Shown here: piece by piece, positions 1 through 11,158 of the stretch
Numbering within the stretch: the stretch's first letter is position 1
Layout: each line of letters starts with the position of its first letter
Origin: Leguminivora glycinivorella
Lineage: Eukaryota > Arthropoda > Insecta > Lepidoptera > Tortricidae
Reading direction: 5' to 3'
DNA: 64,000 bases
Assembly (NCBI RefSeq): GCF_023078275.1
Contig: NC_062971.1
Span: forward strand, 3,472,001 to 3,536,000
The notes under the pieces: generated by a model
What the model was told of the DNA's origin: nothing
Databases searched by the model: none
The model's input: the letters and a program-made list of their open reading frames with translations, nothing else
Program-made: the position numbers and the translations under genes

Positions 1-824
1 GCCAAACGGTTCAAATATCCAGCCGTTGTCAATGGCTGCATATGTATATTGCGCTGCTTGAGATGCTCGCTGCGCTGCTGAGGTCTATAGAAGATAGGAC
101 GGCGAAGGGTGTCCACTTTCAACGCACGTGGCACCCCATGCAGACGAGGGGTCGATACAGCTTCAGTCACAGATTATTAATAAGTTACTAACGTAACAGA
201 TCCATCACTTGCCCGCAAAACGACAAATACCTACGCTTTATTAAACTAATACTAATAAATTACTACGTAAAACTCAGATGAATAGTATAGTAGGTAGTAC
301 GTGCCACGCGACTACACAGGCGGCCCCTCGGCCACTTGTTACCTCGAGGCAACTGCTAGCGGGTAGGTAGGTACGTAACGCGCGACCAAGAGCGAGTGGG
401 GTAGGCCTGTTTTAGTGTCATCCTTTTCTAGTTAGGTCGTAGTTTAAGCATTTTAAGTTAGTTTTGTTGTTATAAGCTATAATCTATCTTTAACGTTTAG
501 AAGAAATATGCAAACGAATATTTCCCATAGTAAAGAAAGAAAAGGCGCATGTTTCACAATTAATATTTTAAATTCCTTCGCACAAGTCACAGGCATTAAT
601 GAAACGGGCCCAGATCGCTCGATAGTACAGTCACGTTCCTCTGCACTATTAGTAACTCGCAAATATTCAAATTGCTGGTCAAATTGCTGGAATCTGAATG
701 GGCGGCTATTATTGCTGTTTTTTGGCAGTGGTTTTTCCGAATTCAAGCTTTCATGTGGCAATTTTGATCTTGCCTGAGTGAATTTGTTAATGTATTTTTT
801 TGTTATGGCACGTGATATTATTTA
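1..824. other. No recognised gene; open segment at the left edge
   Basis: No family is recognised here. Between about 3 and 192 the plus strand has a stop-free frame running in from the window edge, and the minus strand is also open across about 1-165. Neither reads like a domain I know. Around 477-777 two overlapping antisense frames are open by chance and show no motif. Confidence 0.4.
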
Positions 825-1040
825 TAGGGTTCCGTACTAAAAAGGTACAAAAGGAACCCTTATTGTTGTCTAACAATAAAATTGTTTATTAAAATATTAC
901 TTGTTATGTGGGAAATTGAGTCTTGAGGGATTTAGTCAAATCTGTAGAGTTCTATGAATGACATTTTGATGATTCAACTATTGAAAGTTTGTACGGAACC
1001 CTCGGTGAGCGAGTCCGACTCGCACTTGACCGGTTTTTTG
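825..1040. repeat. Interspersed repeat with GGGTTCCGTA / TACGGAACCC ends
   Basis: The block begins with AGGGTTCCGTACT and ends near TACGGAACCCTCGG followed by a GAGTCCGACTCGCACTTGAC stretch and a T-run. Related end motifs recur at 19.71-20.68 kb and 54.02-54.57 kb in this window, so this is a dispersed family. I cannot assign it to a superfamily from the sequence alone. Confidence 0.6.
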
Positions 1041-1182
1041 AATTGAAATTACAAACACTTATATACTTACAAATACTTATATTTTGCGTTAACTAGCTAC
1101 ATATTCTCTACGAATAGCCGTACTTACTTCGCTCAATGCACATACTTTGCATAACAAAGTATGGAGGTTATACCTACCTATA

Positions 1183-1574
1183 CCTATACAGCGTGTGGAT
1201 TCCATACGGGCGAATAATGTAACCACTTATCACACTACTTACCTGATCTGACCTACTTATCTGATCACACGAATCGTATATGATAATCATTTTGTTAAAA
1301 AGTGTTATCAATTAAGAGTAATTATTTTTTTAAATCTGACTAAGCGGCAATGTACGCCGTCCAACTTCATGTTAAATGACATAAACGTCATGTCGTAATG
1401 ACGGTTAAGTAGGTACAGTAATTGATGTGGACGTAATACATTGCGTTCTGAATTATTATGTATGAAAAAAAATATCATCTATTCAAAAACAATAATAATG
1501 TAATCAGGCTCCTTAGGTCCGATACTAATGGTTATCAAAATATTCGCCCGTATGGAATACACACGCTGTATAGG
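1183..1574. mobile_element. Inverted-repeat element, MITE-like
   Basis: The left end (1183-1222) and the right end (about 1541-1574) are inverted copies of about 32 bp, sharing CTATACAGCGTGTG and TTCCATACGGGCGAAT with one mismatch. The 0.4-kb interior has only a chance 60-codon frame. No clear target duplication is visible, so the exact boundaries are uncertain. Confidence 0.6.
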
Positions 1575-1690
1575 ACGAAAAAAAAATACAAGTACTTAAA
1601 AATTATAATATATACATTTTATGTTTTGTTTAACATTTAACCAAGCGTCATCTCGACTTATGCCATAAAAAAACTTGTATACTTAATGAA

Positions 1691-2139
1691 CAGGTCCCTT
1701 AACTTTCATGCCGATGACATTTTGACGTCACGCTGCATATTATATGATGATATTGATGATTCAGAGTTTTATTTAATAATTAATTATTATTCACAAATCA
1801 TTTTAATCATGACTTCAAAACTAATCTATTCATAAGTGAAATAGTTAATACCTACTTGATACTTTAAAAGTAAATTAAATTATTTGTTTATTTTATATGT
1901 ACCGTATATTTCAATAAATTATAAAAACGAAACAAATTGTTTCCTTTTCGTTTCACGTATCGAGTAGGTATTAATTATTCCACGTATGAATAGCTTACTT
2001 TTGAAGTCATTTGTAAACGATTAAATTGATTAATGAAATGAATAATGATTAATTATTACAATAGAACTATTTGAATCATCCTATACATATGTAGCGTGAC
2101 GTCAATATGATGTCATCGGCACGAAAGTTACGGGCCCTG
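1691..2139. mobile_element. hAT-type MITE with perfect 8-bp target duplication
   Basis: The element starts CAGGTCCCTTAACTTTC and ends with the inverse GAAAGTTACGGGCCCTG. Inverted similarity continues inward for well over 100 bp on each side, including TGCCGATGACAT and GACGTCACGCT, so most of the 449 bp can fold on itself. It is flanked by identical 8-mers TTAATGAA at 1683-1690 and 2140-2147. An 8-bp duplication and ends starting CAGG are typical of the hAT superfamily. There is no transposase, so it is non-autonomous. Confidence 0.82.
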
Positions 2140-2147
2140 TTAATGAA

Positions 2148-2687
2148 TAATAAACTACAAGTTAGGCTATTTTCCAGTTCAGTTTTCCGTTGTTGAAAAA
2201 TACCTGCTCATTGGCTAATAATGAATAGGTACATAATATTCAACTAATAAGCATAAGCAAGCCAGACATCCGAGATACTAACGAGACCTCCGCCGGGGGC
2301 TAGATAACTCTGCTAAAAGCCTAATGGCAAAAATGGCTATTCATCGGCCATGCCATTCAATTATGATTAATAGGCGGAAGCTAGATGTGTTCCCGTAGCT
2401 ACGAGAATTCTCGTGAGTCCATCTGATACTTGGTCCACTTTATTTAAGGCCCTGGGGACCTAGCCAACGTACCAATTGCTTACTTTTAGTAGTTTTAGTA
2501 AGCGTATTGTAGTTAGCTCTTCCTATCGCCCTTCTACATTCTGGTTCTACACGAGGAAGATAGGTATTAACTAATACATTAATTCATAATTTTTTCAACA
2601 TCATTGAAAATAATTTTATTTTTTTTCAATTTCATTCAGTTCAATCAATTTCCTGTCGAGGTATTCCCGATGAACTACAGTATGGGG
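2148..2687. other. No gene recognised
   Basis: AT-rich unique-looking sequence. The only local structure is a 14-bp palindrome, ACGAGAATTCTCGT, at 2401-2414. No coding signal was found. Confidence 0.4.
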
Positions 2688-2836
2688 TCCTTCAAAAAAG
2701 GAGTGTACAAGTTTCTAATGGGTCGGCAACGCGCACGTGACACCCCTTGAGTTGCGGGCGTCCATAGGTTACGGTGACCGCTTTCCATCAGGCGGGCCGT
2801 ATACCTGTTTGCCACCGACGTGGTATAAAAAAATTC
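2688..2836 (+). repeat. Non-LTR/SINE 3'-end-like repeat, copy 1
   Basis: This block contains GGAGTGTACAAG, GGGTCGGCAACGCGCACGTG, then CCGCTTTCCATCAGGCGGGC and TTTGCCACCGACGTGGTATA with an A-rich tail. A close copy lies at 61483-61620, and partial antisense copies lie at 26129-26200 and 52069-52136. The tail and dispersion fit the 3' end of a retroposon. The overlapping 96-codon frame is incidental. Confidence 0.65.
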
Positions 2837-3870
2837 CACGTCAGTTCTACCAACGGGTAGGACATCAAGTTTTTATGAAATTACTTTGCACACTTGTGGA
2901 CAAAATGCAACTTTCTATTTCGTTTTTGAAGAATCAAGAGCCCTTGCCACTTGGTGTGGTGGAAAGATTTTTTGTGTATCTTGATATTCTTTTGTTTCTC
3001 TCCTTCAGGTCCCAATTACCCAAATAAGTTTTGATAAAGTTAAAAACAACTGAATATTTTGACTTGCCGGCACGTGAGGAATAAACTGGTGCTTAGATAA
3101 AGCGGTGGGAATGACAACACAGGACACATCACCGATCTGGCTCGCTGCCAAGCTCTGAAATATGCCTCTGAAGCAAAGCCGGAATAGTAACCGTTAAGGT
3201 ATTCACTCGTTAAATAACGTTAACGCGGATTAACGTTTTTTATGTATCGCAACGGTATCTAAATGTATGATCTGTCTCCTTGGTCTATGGACGCCTCCCA
3301 TCAAAATGTATAATCTTTGTCAGGCATGGTTGCTGTTAATTAGGTCCATATCATCTCGAAAATGAACAAACAGCTACATTTTAGTGACAAGTAAAAGAAA
3401 AAGAAAAAAAAATGATTTGTTCCCTACGTCAAGTGAATGCTTAAGTATTTTAAATGGCGCAGTCGGTAGGATGTAAAACAAAATCTATTTAATTTAAAAC
3501 TGTCTATCTATTCATATGTCTGTACACTTGCATCAATTGTAACGGTTAAAAATATGAGTAAGTTATTCGACTATCGAATTAACGGTATCTAGAGGATGTT
3601 CTATTGTTAAATATTGCCACTCCTTATTCTGATGTTTGAAGATACAATAATATGACTTAAGCATGTCCTCCAGTAAACTGGTCGGAGCATGAAAAGTGTG
3701 TTACGTATATGTGACGTTCCTGAATAAAAGGTATCACTTTGCAATAAGGTTTTTTTCAATATTTTTTTTTACCATAAGGCCTAATTATGCTGTAAGAGCA
3801 CCCATTAAAACACTCGTGTCTTATCGTGTTATCATTGTTCCAAAACACTCGTGTATTAATGCTTCTCATT
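2837..3870. other. No gene recognised
   Basis: AT-rich DNA without a recognised family. Short frames at 3696-3893 are low-complexity and overlap the LINE target site, so they are not called. Confidence 0.4.
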
Positions 3871-3880
3871 ATACACAAGT

Positions 3881-4150
3881 AGTATTAAGTTAGTAGGTTG
3901 AAGTGGCAATGGGCTGGCCACATATGTCGCAGAACCGATAACCGCTGGAGCAAGCGTGTTCTGGAGTGGAGACCGCGTCTTGGTAAACGTAGTGTGGGAC
4001 ACCCTCTGGCTAGATGGCGGGATGATTTGCATATAGGGGGGCCGGCGGAAACTGGATGCATAAAGCAGCCGACCGGGCTCTGTGGCGTACCTAGGGGGAG
4101 GCCTATGTCCAGCAGTGGACTGCAGCGGGCTGATGATGATGATGATGATG
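3881..4150 (+). mobile_element. 5'-truncated RTE-type LINE, 3' end
   Basis: From about 3898 the translation reads KWQWAGHICRRTDNRW and then GHPLARWRDDL, the C-terminal signature of RTE-clade reverse transcriptase ORFs. The sequence GAGGCCTATGTCCAGCAGTGG near 4100-4120 encodes the usual EAYVQQW ending, but in another frame, so the copy carries a frameshift. It ends in a (GAT)n tail at 4132-4150. The flanking 10-mers ATACACAAGT at 3871-3880 and 4151-4160 are the target duplication. Only about 270 bp remain. Confidence 0.85.
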
Positions 4151-4160
4151 ATACACAAGT

Positions 4161-6700
4161 CACATGAATGAACTAGATATTGGGAGCGTGCGTTAGAGCG
4201 TAGGAGCCTAGTAACGCTTTATCGACAACGGGGCACCTTTTGCTCGAGACCGACACACAATATGTTACTAGCTCGAGTCGTTTAACGCAGAATGGCTTGA
4301 AAAATAGTTGTTGTCCATAAACTCTGTTATTAATGGTATTATGGTCTTATTTACCAGTTGTCCAGATGATTTGTTTGTGTTTTCGAGTTTTGCTAAAGCA
4401 GTTATAAGTAGATGTTATACTTAATATAAATACTATGCTTGCTTGTCACATATGAGTAGGTAGGTACTCGTAGTTTTTTGAATGCACAACAATAGTACAA
4501 ATCTTTGTTTCTATTTTATAACATCCCCAAAAATGTATGTGGTCCGGGTTGACACATAATTATTTTATCCGATATATCTTTGTATTGATTTAATAATATC
4601 AGTCAAAAAAATAATTAGCTAAGTACTCATTTAGGATACACTTACATCACAATATCTTTTTTTTTTTTTCAATTTAAATTTTAAATTTATTGCCTAAAAT
4701 TAATAGTAAGAGATAAACTTTACGTGCTTAATAAGTATTGTACTTGTATTTTAAGATCTTAGTGTTCCAAATCTTACATGTTGTGCAAGCTATGATTGCT
4801 ACTCTGTAAGTAAGATTACATTTCCAAGTAGCTAGGTACTTTACAGAGATTCTTTACACTTGCCATCGCTCGGCGAATGGAAGACCCGCAGAAAACCCGT
4901 ATTGACTGTCAACACACTGCAGATTCAATTTTCTGAGAACCACTTGCAAGCTACGCTAGCAATTACTACGAAGCTAGCTACGAAGCTTAAGGGCGTTCCC
5001 TGCGCCAATGACCTTCGATTTGAATCCATTGATATTATGATAGTTTCTAAAGCCTATCATATTAACAGCATCGTCTTTAAACAAAATAGTATCTCATAAT
5101 TAGTTCACAGCTCATTGTTTCTGAAATATTTGGCATCAAAGTTGGACATTACTTTTGTTTTAATTACTTTAAAATTAAAATCTTTCTTGAATTTTTAGAA
5201 AAGTCAAAGGTAAATCCAATCATGTCGTTTGCATGTAACTAACAGCTTTTACTAAAATCAAATTTCGATAAAAATGTTTTTTAGACCATGTTTAAAAAAA
5301 CATAAAAAAATAGGTACCTATTTTTTTTCTCAAAATATGGCTCTTACAAACAGAGATAAAAAATTCAAGAACCGATGGCCATTGGCCTTATAATTCTATC
5401 TGTAGTGCAAATTTAGGAGTTTCAACTCTAAACTTGTCAAAAATCGATGAAAACCGTGTGGAGCCTTAACTTTCAATCGTTTATTAGTTCTTAACAAAAA
5501 GACTAGCAAAATTTAAATAAAACAAGAATTCATGTAATTACATAAATAAATGTTTATCATGGTTTTTGGTAGATTAACTTACCATAGAATCTAGGCGATT
5601 CAAGAGTATGTATTAGGTATGGATGTAACATACTTTCTAAAAACACCTTAAAACATACATATTAAGCAGCATCTGTTGTTTGACATAGGCTTAATTTACA
5701 TACAAGTTTATCATAGTCATCATAGAACAGCAAAATCTCAACGTTAGTCATCAAAAAGGCATTTAAAAATATTCTTGTCGTGTACGTTTTTATTCATAAG
5801 CGATTTGTCGGTCAAATCCAGCTATCACCATTAAAATATTGCAATCTAAAACTTCAATATTTAAAGCTTTTCGCTAAAAATATTACCCGATGTCACGTCA
5901 CCGCAAGAATCAACTATCGGTTCCAGATTTGGAACACTTAGTCAGTAGTTGGGAAAGTTCGGGAATCCGGGCAAGTCGGAGTTAAGCGGGTCCCGGCGAG
6001 ATTGGATGCGGCAAGTATTCCATTTGGTAGTCACTTAGGTCTCGGAACTTGAACCTGTGTTACGTAGCCGAGAGATCTCTTCAAATCCTAGTTGTCATCT
6101 GTCTTAATACCTATATGTAGGTATAGTACTTATTCAGCACTTGTGCAGTGACCTCTATTGCCTGAATTGCTTTAGTCACTAAATCAACGACTACCTACTT
6201 AATAATGAAATAATATTTTCAGATGTCGTGAAACCCATGATAGGACCTCCTAGTTTCAAAACTTGGCCCGAAAACGGGCACAATAAGGCACAATGCGATC
6301 GCCTTGGAAGGTATACAAGACCTAATTATGAATGGAATAACCAAGCAGGTATTAGTAACACTTATCCTTTGTCTCAATAAATGAAAATGTCTAATAGTTG
6401 TTTGAAAAAATGATATCATTTATTATTGAATGGTATGGCATGCATGTTCACAGGCAATCAGAGTACAGCTTTGACATCATTAAGACCAGGAAACTGCGTC
6501 GAGTGTCAGGGCATTTAGATCCTCAGTTGGGTGAATAAGAGTGGAGGGGGCATCATGTGGGGGCCGAAATATGTGGTCAGTGGTTTGCTGATATCATAAG
6601 AGAAGACAACCGCTTAGAGAAACTCGTTAAAAAGTTGAATCTCGGGACGGAAACAGAAGAGCCTTTAGACACGGAGCAGATTTAGTATTTCTGAAATAAA
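4161..6700. other. No gene recognised; perfect 24-bp palindrome inside
   Basis: AT-rich sequence with no supported gene. A perfect palindrome, seven A, TAGGTACCTA, seven T, sits at 5304-5327. A slightly GC-richer stretch at 5890-6060 and another at 6420-6660 look non-random but match nothing I recognise. Confidence 0.4.
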
Positions 6701-6880
6701 TCCATACTAATATTATAAATGGGAAAAAGTGTGTGTGTCTGTTTGTTTGTCCGTCTTTCACGGCAAAACGGAGCGACGAATTGACGTGATTTTTTAAGTG
6801 GAGATATTTGAAGGGATGGAGAGTGCCATAGGCTACTTTTTGGCTCTTTCTAACGCGAGCGAAACCGCGGCAAAAGCTAG
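6701..6880 (+). mobile_element. Non-autonomous Helitron, copy 1
   Basis: The repeat starts TCCATACTAATATTATAAAT and ends GCAAAAGCTAG, followed by T. A 5' TC, a 3' CTAG and insertion between A and T are the hallmarks of Helitrons. The interior has the GTCTGTTTGTTTGTCCGTC and TTTCTAACGCGAGCGAA motifs shared by all copies in this window. It codes for nothing. Confidence 0.75.
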
Positions 6881-7180
6881 TAGAAAATAATCTTATCACT
6901 GTTCCAAATCCGTCTAAATTTCAATTCATTTGGAAGCAAAACGGCCAGTTCCCGCCATCTGGCCTCGCAATACTCTGAATGGAGGAGCCAGTTCATAAAA
7001 TACGTCTATGAAAATGATTTGTTAGATCCAACAACAGCCGCCGGCCATCTCGTAAAGCAGCTGGTTCACTGCAAAGCGTTTTAAAGTTATTGCATCGCTT
7101 ACAAATCAACTGAGATATGGCTTTTAGGGTGTTGTCAATTATGCAATATTGTAGATTCGTGGGGCTATTCGCTAAGAGCG

Positions 7181-7260
7181 TTTTCACATGTTCTGATTCC
7201 GATATCGGATGTAGAAAGGATGTCAAAGGCAGATATCAAAGATTGCGCCTTTAATGTATA
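7181..7260 (+). repeat. Diverged half copy of Harbinger-like MITE
   Basis: GCGTTTTCACATG, CCGATATCGGATGTAG and GCGCCTTTAATGTATAGG resemble the left half of the MITE family intact at 9160-9285. The right terminal repeat is missing. Confidence 0.6.
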
Positions 7261-7265
7261 GGATA

Positions 7266-7446
7266 CTAGCTTTTTCCCACGGCTTCGCTCATGTTAGAAA
7301 GAGACAAAAGTACCCTATGTCACTCTCCATCCCTTCAAGTATCTCCACTTAAAAAACCCCACAAATAGTTTCTCCGTTTTGCCGTGGAAGATGGACAAAC
7401 AAACAGACACACACACACACTTTCCCATTTATAATATTAGTATAGA
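7266..7446 (-). mobile_element. Non-autonomous Helitron, copy 2
   Basis: On the minus strand this begins TCTATACTAATATTATAAAT and ends with CTAG, matching the copy at 6701-6880 in inverse orientation. A (CA)n run expands the GTGTGTGTCTGTTTG segment. No coding capacity. Confidence 0.75.
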
Positions 7447-7744
7447 TCGGTCCTACAACACTCTAAGGACTTGTATTAGACTGAAACAATTGAAAGTTTA
7501 AGAAATGGTTTAATGCTGCTGACTGTTTAGCTGCAGAAGTCGATTTTTGTACACCGACCGCTACATCTGCCCGATTAACCATTTAAATTCTACTGATAGA
7601 ATAGAAAAGGAGTTCAAATGTGGGTGCCATTATTTGAATAATATCATTTTTGTCGTTTTCCACTGATTTTCAAGTGACGAAATCTATAAACTCAACGTCG
7701 TTAAAATATGAAGCACTTAGCTGTTGCTCACGACATTTATTTTT
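7447..7744. other. No gene recognised
   Basis: Unremarkable AT-rich sequence between a Helitron and a long inverted-repeat element. Confidence 0.4.
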
Positions 7745-8509
7745 AACCGCCTTCCAAATCTCAAAGGAAGGGGTTATCAAGTCGTCTGTATGTTTTTTAT
7801 TTTTTATTTTTTTTAATGTTTGTTCCTCGATATCTCCGTCGTTACTAGACCGATTTTGAAAATTATTTTTTTTTGATTAAATGTATATGCATACAGATTG
7901 GTCCCATTTTTCTCAGAACCCAGTTCTGATGATGGGATCCTGGAGAAATCGAGGGAACTCCTCAAATCTGAAAGGCATACATATGGTGATTTTTGTGTTT
8001 TTAAAGGAACAGCATGCATTTACGTACGGAACAGTGACATTTGGTGCAGTGGAACTCCTGATGATGGTCAGAATGGAACTCCTCAAATCTGAACGGCACA
8101 CTTATAGTGACTTTGGTATTTTTATAAGAACAGCATGCACTTACGTCCAGAACAGTGATATTTGGTGCAGTGGAATTGCTGATGATGGTCAGAACGGAAC
8201 TCCTCAAATCTGAACGGCACACTTTTGGTGACTTTGGTATTTTTATAAGAACAGCATGCACTTACGTCCAGAACAGTGACATTTGGTGCAGTGGAACTGC
8301 TGATGAAGAGTGAGCCGCCCCTGGTTAGAGTTCCGTTCTGATAATCATTCTCATCTGTAAGTACTTCAGAATCATCCAGATTTCAAAATTGGTTCAGAAA
8401 TGACGGAGATATCGAATAACAAACATTAAAAAATATACAGACGTATTGATAACATAATCCAACATTTGAAAGTACATATTTATCACCAGAACCCCAAAGG
8501 AAGGCGGTT
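7745..8509. mobile_element. Long-inverted-repeat element carrying a minisatellite
   Basis: Left end AACCGCCTTCC (7745) and right end GGAAGGCGGTT (8509) are inverted. The arms continue as imperfect inverted repeats of about 90 bp (7771-7860 against 8370-8460), including CGATATCTCCGTC and AATGTTTGTT. Between the arms is a threefold tandem repeat. No transposase is encoded, so this is a non-autonomous element of unknown superfamily. Confidence 0.7.
7950..8305. repeat. Minisatellite, about 3 x 119 bp
   Basis: Three successive units share GGAACTCCTCAAATCTGAA, AGAACAGCATGCA and TTTGGTGCAGTGGAA with a spacing of about 119 bp. The 110-codon plus-strand frame over it simply reflects repeat phase and is not called as a gene. 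Confidence 0.8.
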
Positions 8510-8930
8510 TTTTTTTCTTAAAAATTATCCAGAATGAATGTATTTCCCAAAATCTATGACCGAATTTAAAATATCCCAGATTTTTTACGAAGTTACAAGT
8601 TCCTAATTCAAAATACATTGTACACTTTATAAAATAAATATTGCATCATTCAAATAATAGTTACCTACAGTTATCTCTCAACACGATAAGATTCTTGTTA
8701 GATTTTACCATAATTGTGAGATTAAGTGCCTTTACGGCTAGGTTCTGAACTACAGACAAATAATCCAGACTACATTGCCTCTGAAACAAGATTACGACCA
8801 ACTTCCAAATGCTCTTTTGGATGCAACGTTGGACATGAAAGGCGACAGCGCTCTGCAACAGAATTAACTACTGTCCACCGATCGAGCTAGATCCTCTCTG
8901 TATCTTTAGGTATTTTTTATTATTATTGAA
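8510..8930. other. No gene recognised
   Basis: AT-rich DNA with short chance frames only. Confidence 0.4.
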
Positions 8931-9156
8931 ACCGACCAGTGATCGACCTTAGTCGCACCTGATGGAAAGTGACGACAAGGCCGAAGTTGTAGCTCGCTGG
9001 TTCAATAATAGCCTATTCACTCTTGACTTGAATACATCCAGATTGTATTAATTTTTTTTACCGGGAATACAGAAGAGGGGTTCCACTGGTCCACTCCTTA
9101 GCAGTTCGCATTAGGAAAGAAGACGCAAACTTCTTAAGAAGGGTAGGTCGACAACG
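8931..9156. repeat. Interspersed repeat 'TTAGTCGCACCTGATG', copy 1
   Basis: The block starts CGACCAGTGATCGACCTTAG and contains CCGAAGTTGTAGCTCGCTGG, CCGGGAATACAGA and GGTAGGTCGACA. A second copy is at 21818-22018 and a fragment at 62968-63020. It is dispersed and non-coding. The superfamily is unknown. Confidence 0.65.
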
Positions 9157-9159
9157 TAA

Positions 9160-9285
9160 GTGCGTTTTCACATTATCCGATCCGATAACGGACCGATATC
9201 CCATACATTACAGGCGCCATCTTCAATTTTTTCCATTGAAATCCTTCCGACATCCGATATCGGATCGGATAATGTGAAAACTGAC
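9160..9285. mobile_element. Harbinger-like MITE, copy 1
   Basis: The ends GTGCGTTTTCACATTATCCG and the inverse CGGATAATGTGAAAACTGAC are terminal inverted repeats that extend through the palindromic CCGATATCGGATCGG motif. TAA flanks both sides (9157-9159 and 9286-9288). A 3-bp TAA/TTA duplication is typical of PIF/Harbinger elements. It has no ORF and is about 126 bp long. Confidence 0.75.
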
Positions 9286-9288
9286 TAA

Positions 9289-10286
9289 GGATGAAACCGT
9301 TCCCCGCGCCTGGTTGTCCGGTGATGGAACGAGGAAGGAGGAACATTCGGCAAATATGTATAGTTTTTCTACAGTATAATAATAAATTAAAAAATATAAA
9401 AAGCCCATTTATTCATAACCAAGGTGATACAAAAATTATTTAAAAAATGAAAAAAAGTTATAAGTTGCTATGTTATTTATTTAAAGTTTTTTTTTCCTAT
9501 AACCTAAATATTTGGTCCGAAAAGGATCCTTCGGGTAAAGGCCTCCTAATAATATGGCCACCGAAGTGACCGAAGTGTCAGGACGCGATCAGCTTAGAAA
9601 TGCCCTTTCCGTGTTCACATGATGCAACAAAATAACCCCGCTCCTCGCAAAACAGCGCCGCCGCTAACTTCGTTAGCTCCTCTGTTATTACACTCCGTGG
9701 CAAAAGAAACTAGACTGCTAACACTACAGTGTAATTGCACTGAAACTGAATAAAATGTTAAAAAGTTCTCAACTATCCGGCGCAAACATGAAATTAAATT
9801 GCGTTGGATTAACAGCTTTTTTTACTGTAGGGTGTGTTTTAATTTTAATCTGACGCGAGTTTTTCCTTTACAAATTATTCGTATTTCTTGTTTCGTGGTC
9901 ATACTTGTAAACAGTTTGAATGCAGGTTTTAAGTCTTACGAAGTTCATTAATTGAAAGCGCCAAGGAATTGAACAATGAACATTACTCCACCAGGGTGTC
10001 TCAGAATACTATTTACTATTCAGGTATTTAGGTACATGAAACTATTCGTAAGTAATATCAAATCTAATGATAAACCGTAAGTTAAATGTCATTGTGTACC
10101 GGGAGAACTAAAACGTTCACTTTATGTCAAAACAAAAAGTAAACTTTCGACTTATTGGACAACGAAGCTGATATGACGCGTTCTCCCGGAGGCATTACTA
10201 CTTCTTTATAACTTATTTGACATTTGTTAACTGTCAATTAACTTATTTGCTATTGTTGCGCACAGACGGATTTAAATATAAGTAGG
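9289..10286. other. No gene recognised
   Basis: AT-rich DNA. A 10-bp inverted pair, CCGGGAGAAC near 10099 and GTTCTCCCGG near 10183, may mark a very small inverted-repeat element, but no duplication supports it. Confidence 0.4.
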
Positions 10287-10299
10287 CTAAGAAATAATA

Positions 10300-11000
10300 T
10301 TATTCAGAGCCCACTGTGTCCCACTGCTGGGCAAAGGCCTCCCCCCTCTTTTTCCAATCTTCTCTGCCTAGTGCTATTTCTGGCCAGCCAATCAAAAATG
10401 AGTCCAGGTTATCCCGCCATCGCCGGTGTGGTCTGCCGGATCCCCGGTTTGACTCGTGGGGCTCCCACTCTGTGGTTATCTTGGCCCACAAGTCGTCCGG
10501 CATTCGGCAGACATGGCCAGCCCAGTCCCACTTCAACTTAGCCGCTTTCCGAGCTACGTCTATTATTTGAGTCTTAGAGCGCAGCGTGGTGTTCCGGATC
10601 CGATCCCTTAATTTTACACCTAATATGCTGCGCTCCATAGCTCTCTGGCAAACCCCGAGTTTGGACATCTGGGTGGCTAGCCGAATGGCACAATCGCTCA
10701 CGAAACGCTCACGGAAGCGCTATCTCTATCGCGCTTTCGTCGCGACAGAGCCAGCGGCGTATCGCTTTCGTTTGGCGTCGGAGAAATGCCACTCGGCTAC
10801 GGGGCCTGAGCTTTCGTCAAAGACCAGGTTTGAGCACCGTAGGTGAGAACTGGAAGTACGCACATATCCATGAGCCTACGTTTGAGTGACAGAGGTAGGT
10901 CTCCTTTCATTAGGTGTTTCATTGACCAATAGCTCTTCCAGGCGTTTTCAGTGCGTCTTTGAACTTCTTTGTCTTGTCGCGCCTGGAAAGAGACTATTTG
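10300..11000 (-). pseudogene. RTE reverse transcriptase C-terminus, interrupted
   Basis: The protein would be the C-terminal part of the endonuclease/reverse transcriptase that copies the LINE at its target. The upstream segment (about 10811-10990) reads VLTYGAQTWSLTK after a QRRTENAWKSYW stretch. The downstream segment (10300-10668) resumes with KLGVCQRAMERSILG, then KLKWDWAGHVCRMPDD, GRPHRRWRDNLD and EAFAQQWDTVG. These are the usual closing motifs of RTE-clade ORFs. The catalytic domain itself is missing through 5' truncation. The two halves are split by the MITE insertion, after which the frame no longer joins cleanly. Confidence 0.85.
10672..10805 (+). mobile_element. CTG-flanked TAGCCGAATGGCA MITE, copy 1 (nested)
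   Basis: The ends GGTGGCTAGCCGAATGGCA and TGCCACTCGGCTACGGGGC are inverted around a 13-bp core, TAGCCGAATGGCA. CTG sits directly on both sides (10669-10671 and 10806-10808). The host LINE frame reads through if the MITE and one CTG are removed, which supports these boundaries. This copy is about 20 bp shorter than the 154-bp young copies. Confidence 0.85.
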
Positions 11001-11015
11001 GCCTAAGAAATAATA

Positions 11016-11156
11016 GCCTAACAAAATTAAAAATAAGGTAACGGACGTAATCATGGACAGTTTAAGAAAAAATTTCGCCTGTTTTTGATATTTCACTGAT
11101 AAATGTAAAAATTCTACCGCTAAGCGTGTTAAATCTTGAATGTCCTATCCTTCTTT
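11016..11156. other. No gene recognised
   Basis: Short AT-rich spacer between the LINE fragment and the mariner relic. Confidence 0.4.
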
Positions 11157-11158
11157 TA

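Larger units (their letters stand above)
10300..11002 (-). mobile_element. 5'-truncated RTE-type LINE with nested 134-bp MITE
   Basis: Read on the minus strand, the element starts inside the reverse transcriptase ORF and runs to its stop at 10300. It is bounded by 13-bp direct repeats CTAAGAAATAATA at 10287-10299 and 11003-11015, a target duplication of LINE type. A short MITE at 10672-10805 interrupts the coding frame. The 5' truncation and loss of frame make it a dead copy. Confidence 0.88.

Noticed and set aside
477..777. Two opposed frames of 89-94 codons near the left edge
   Set aside because: They overlap almost completely on opposite strands, show no domain and lie in ordinary AT-rich DNA.
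2401..2560. Palindrome ACGAGAATTCTCGT followed by TTTATTTAAGG, as a possible heat-shock-type promoter
   Set aside because: The spacing does not match a proper heat-shock element, and no coding exon follows.
4860..5099. 79-codon plus-strand frame
   Set aside because: No recognisable motif, no splice context and no support from neighbouring sequence.
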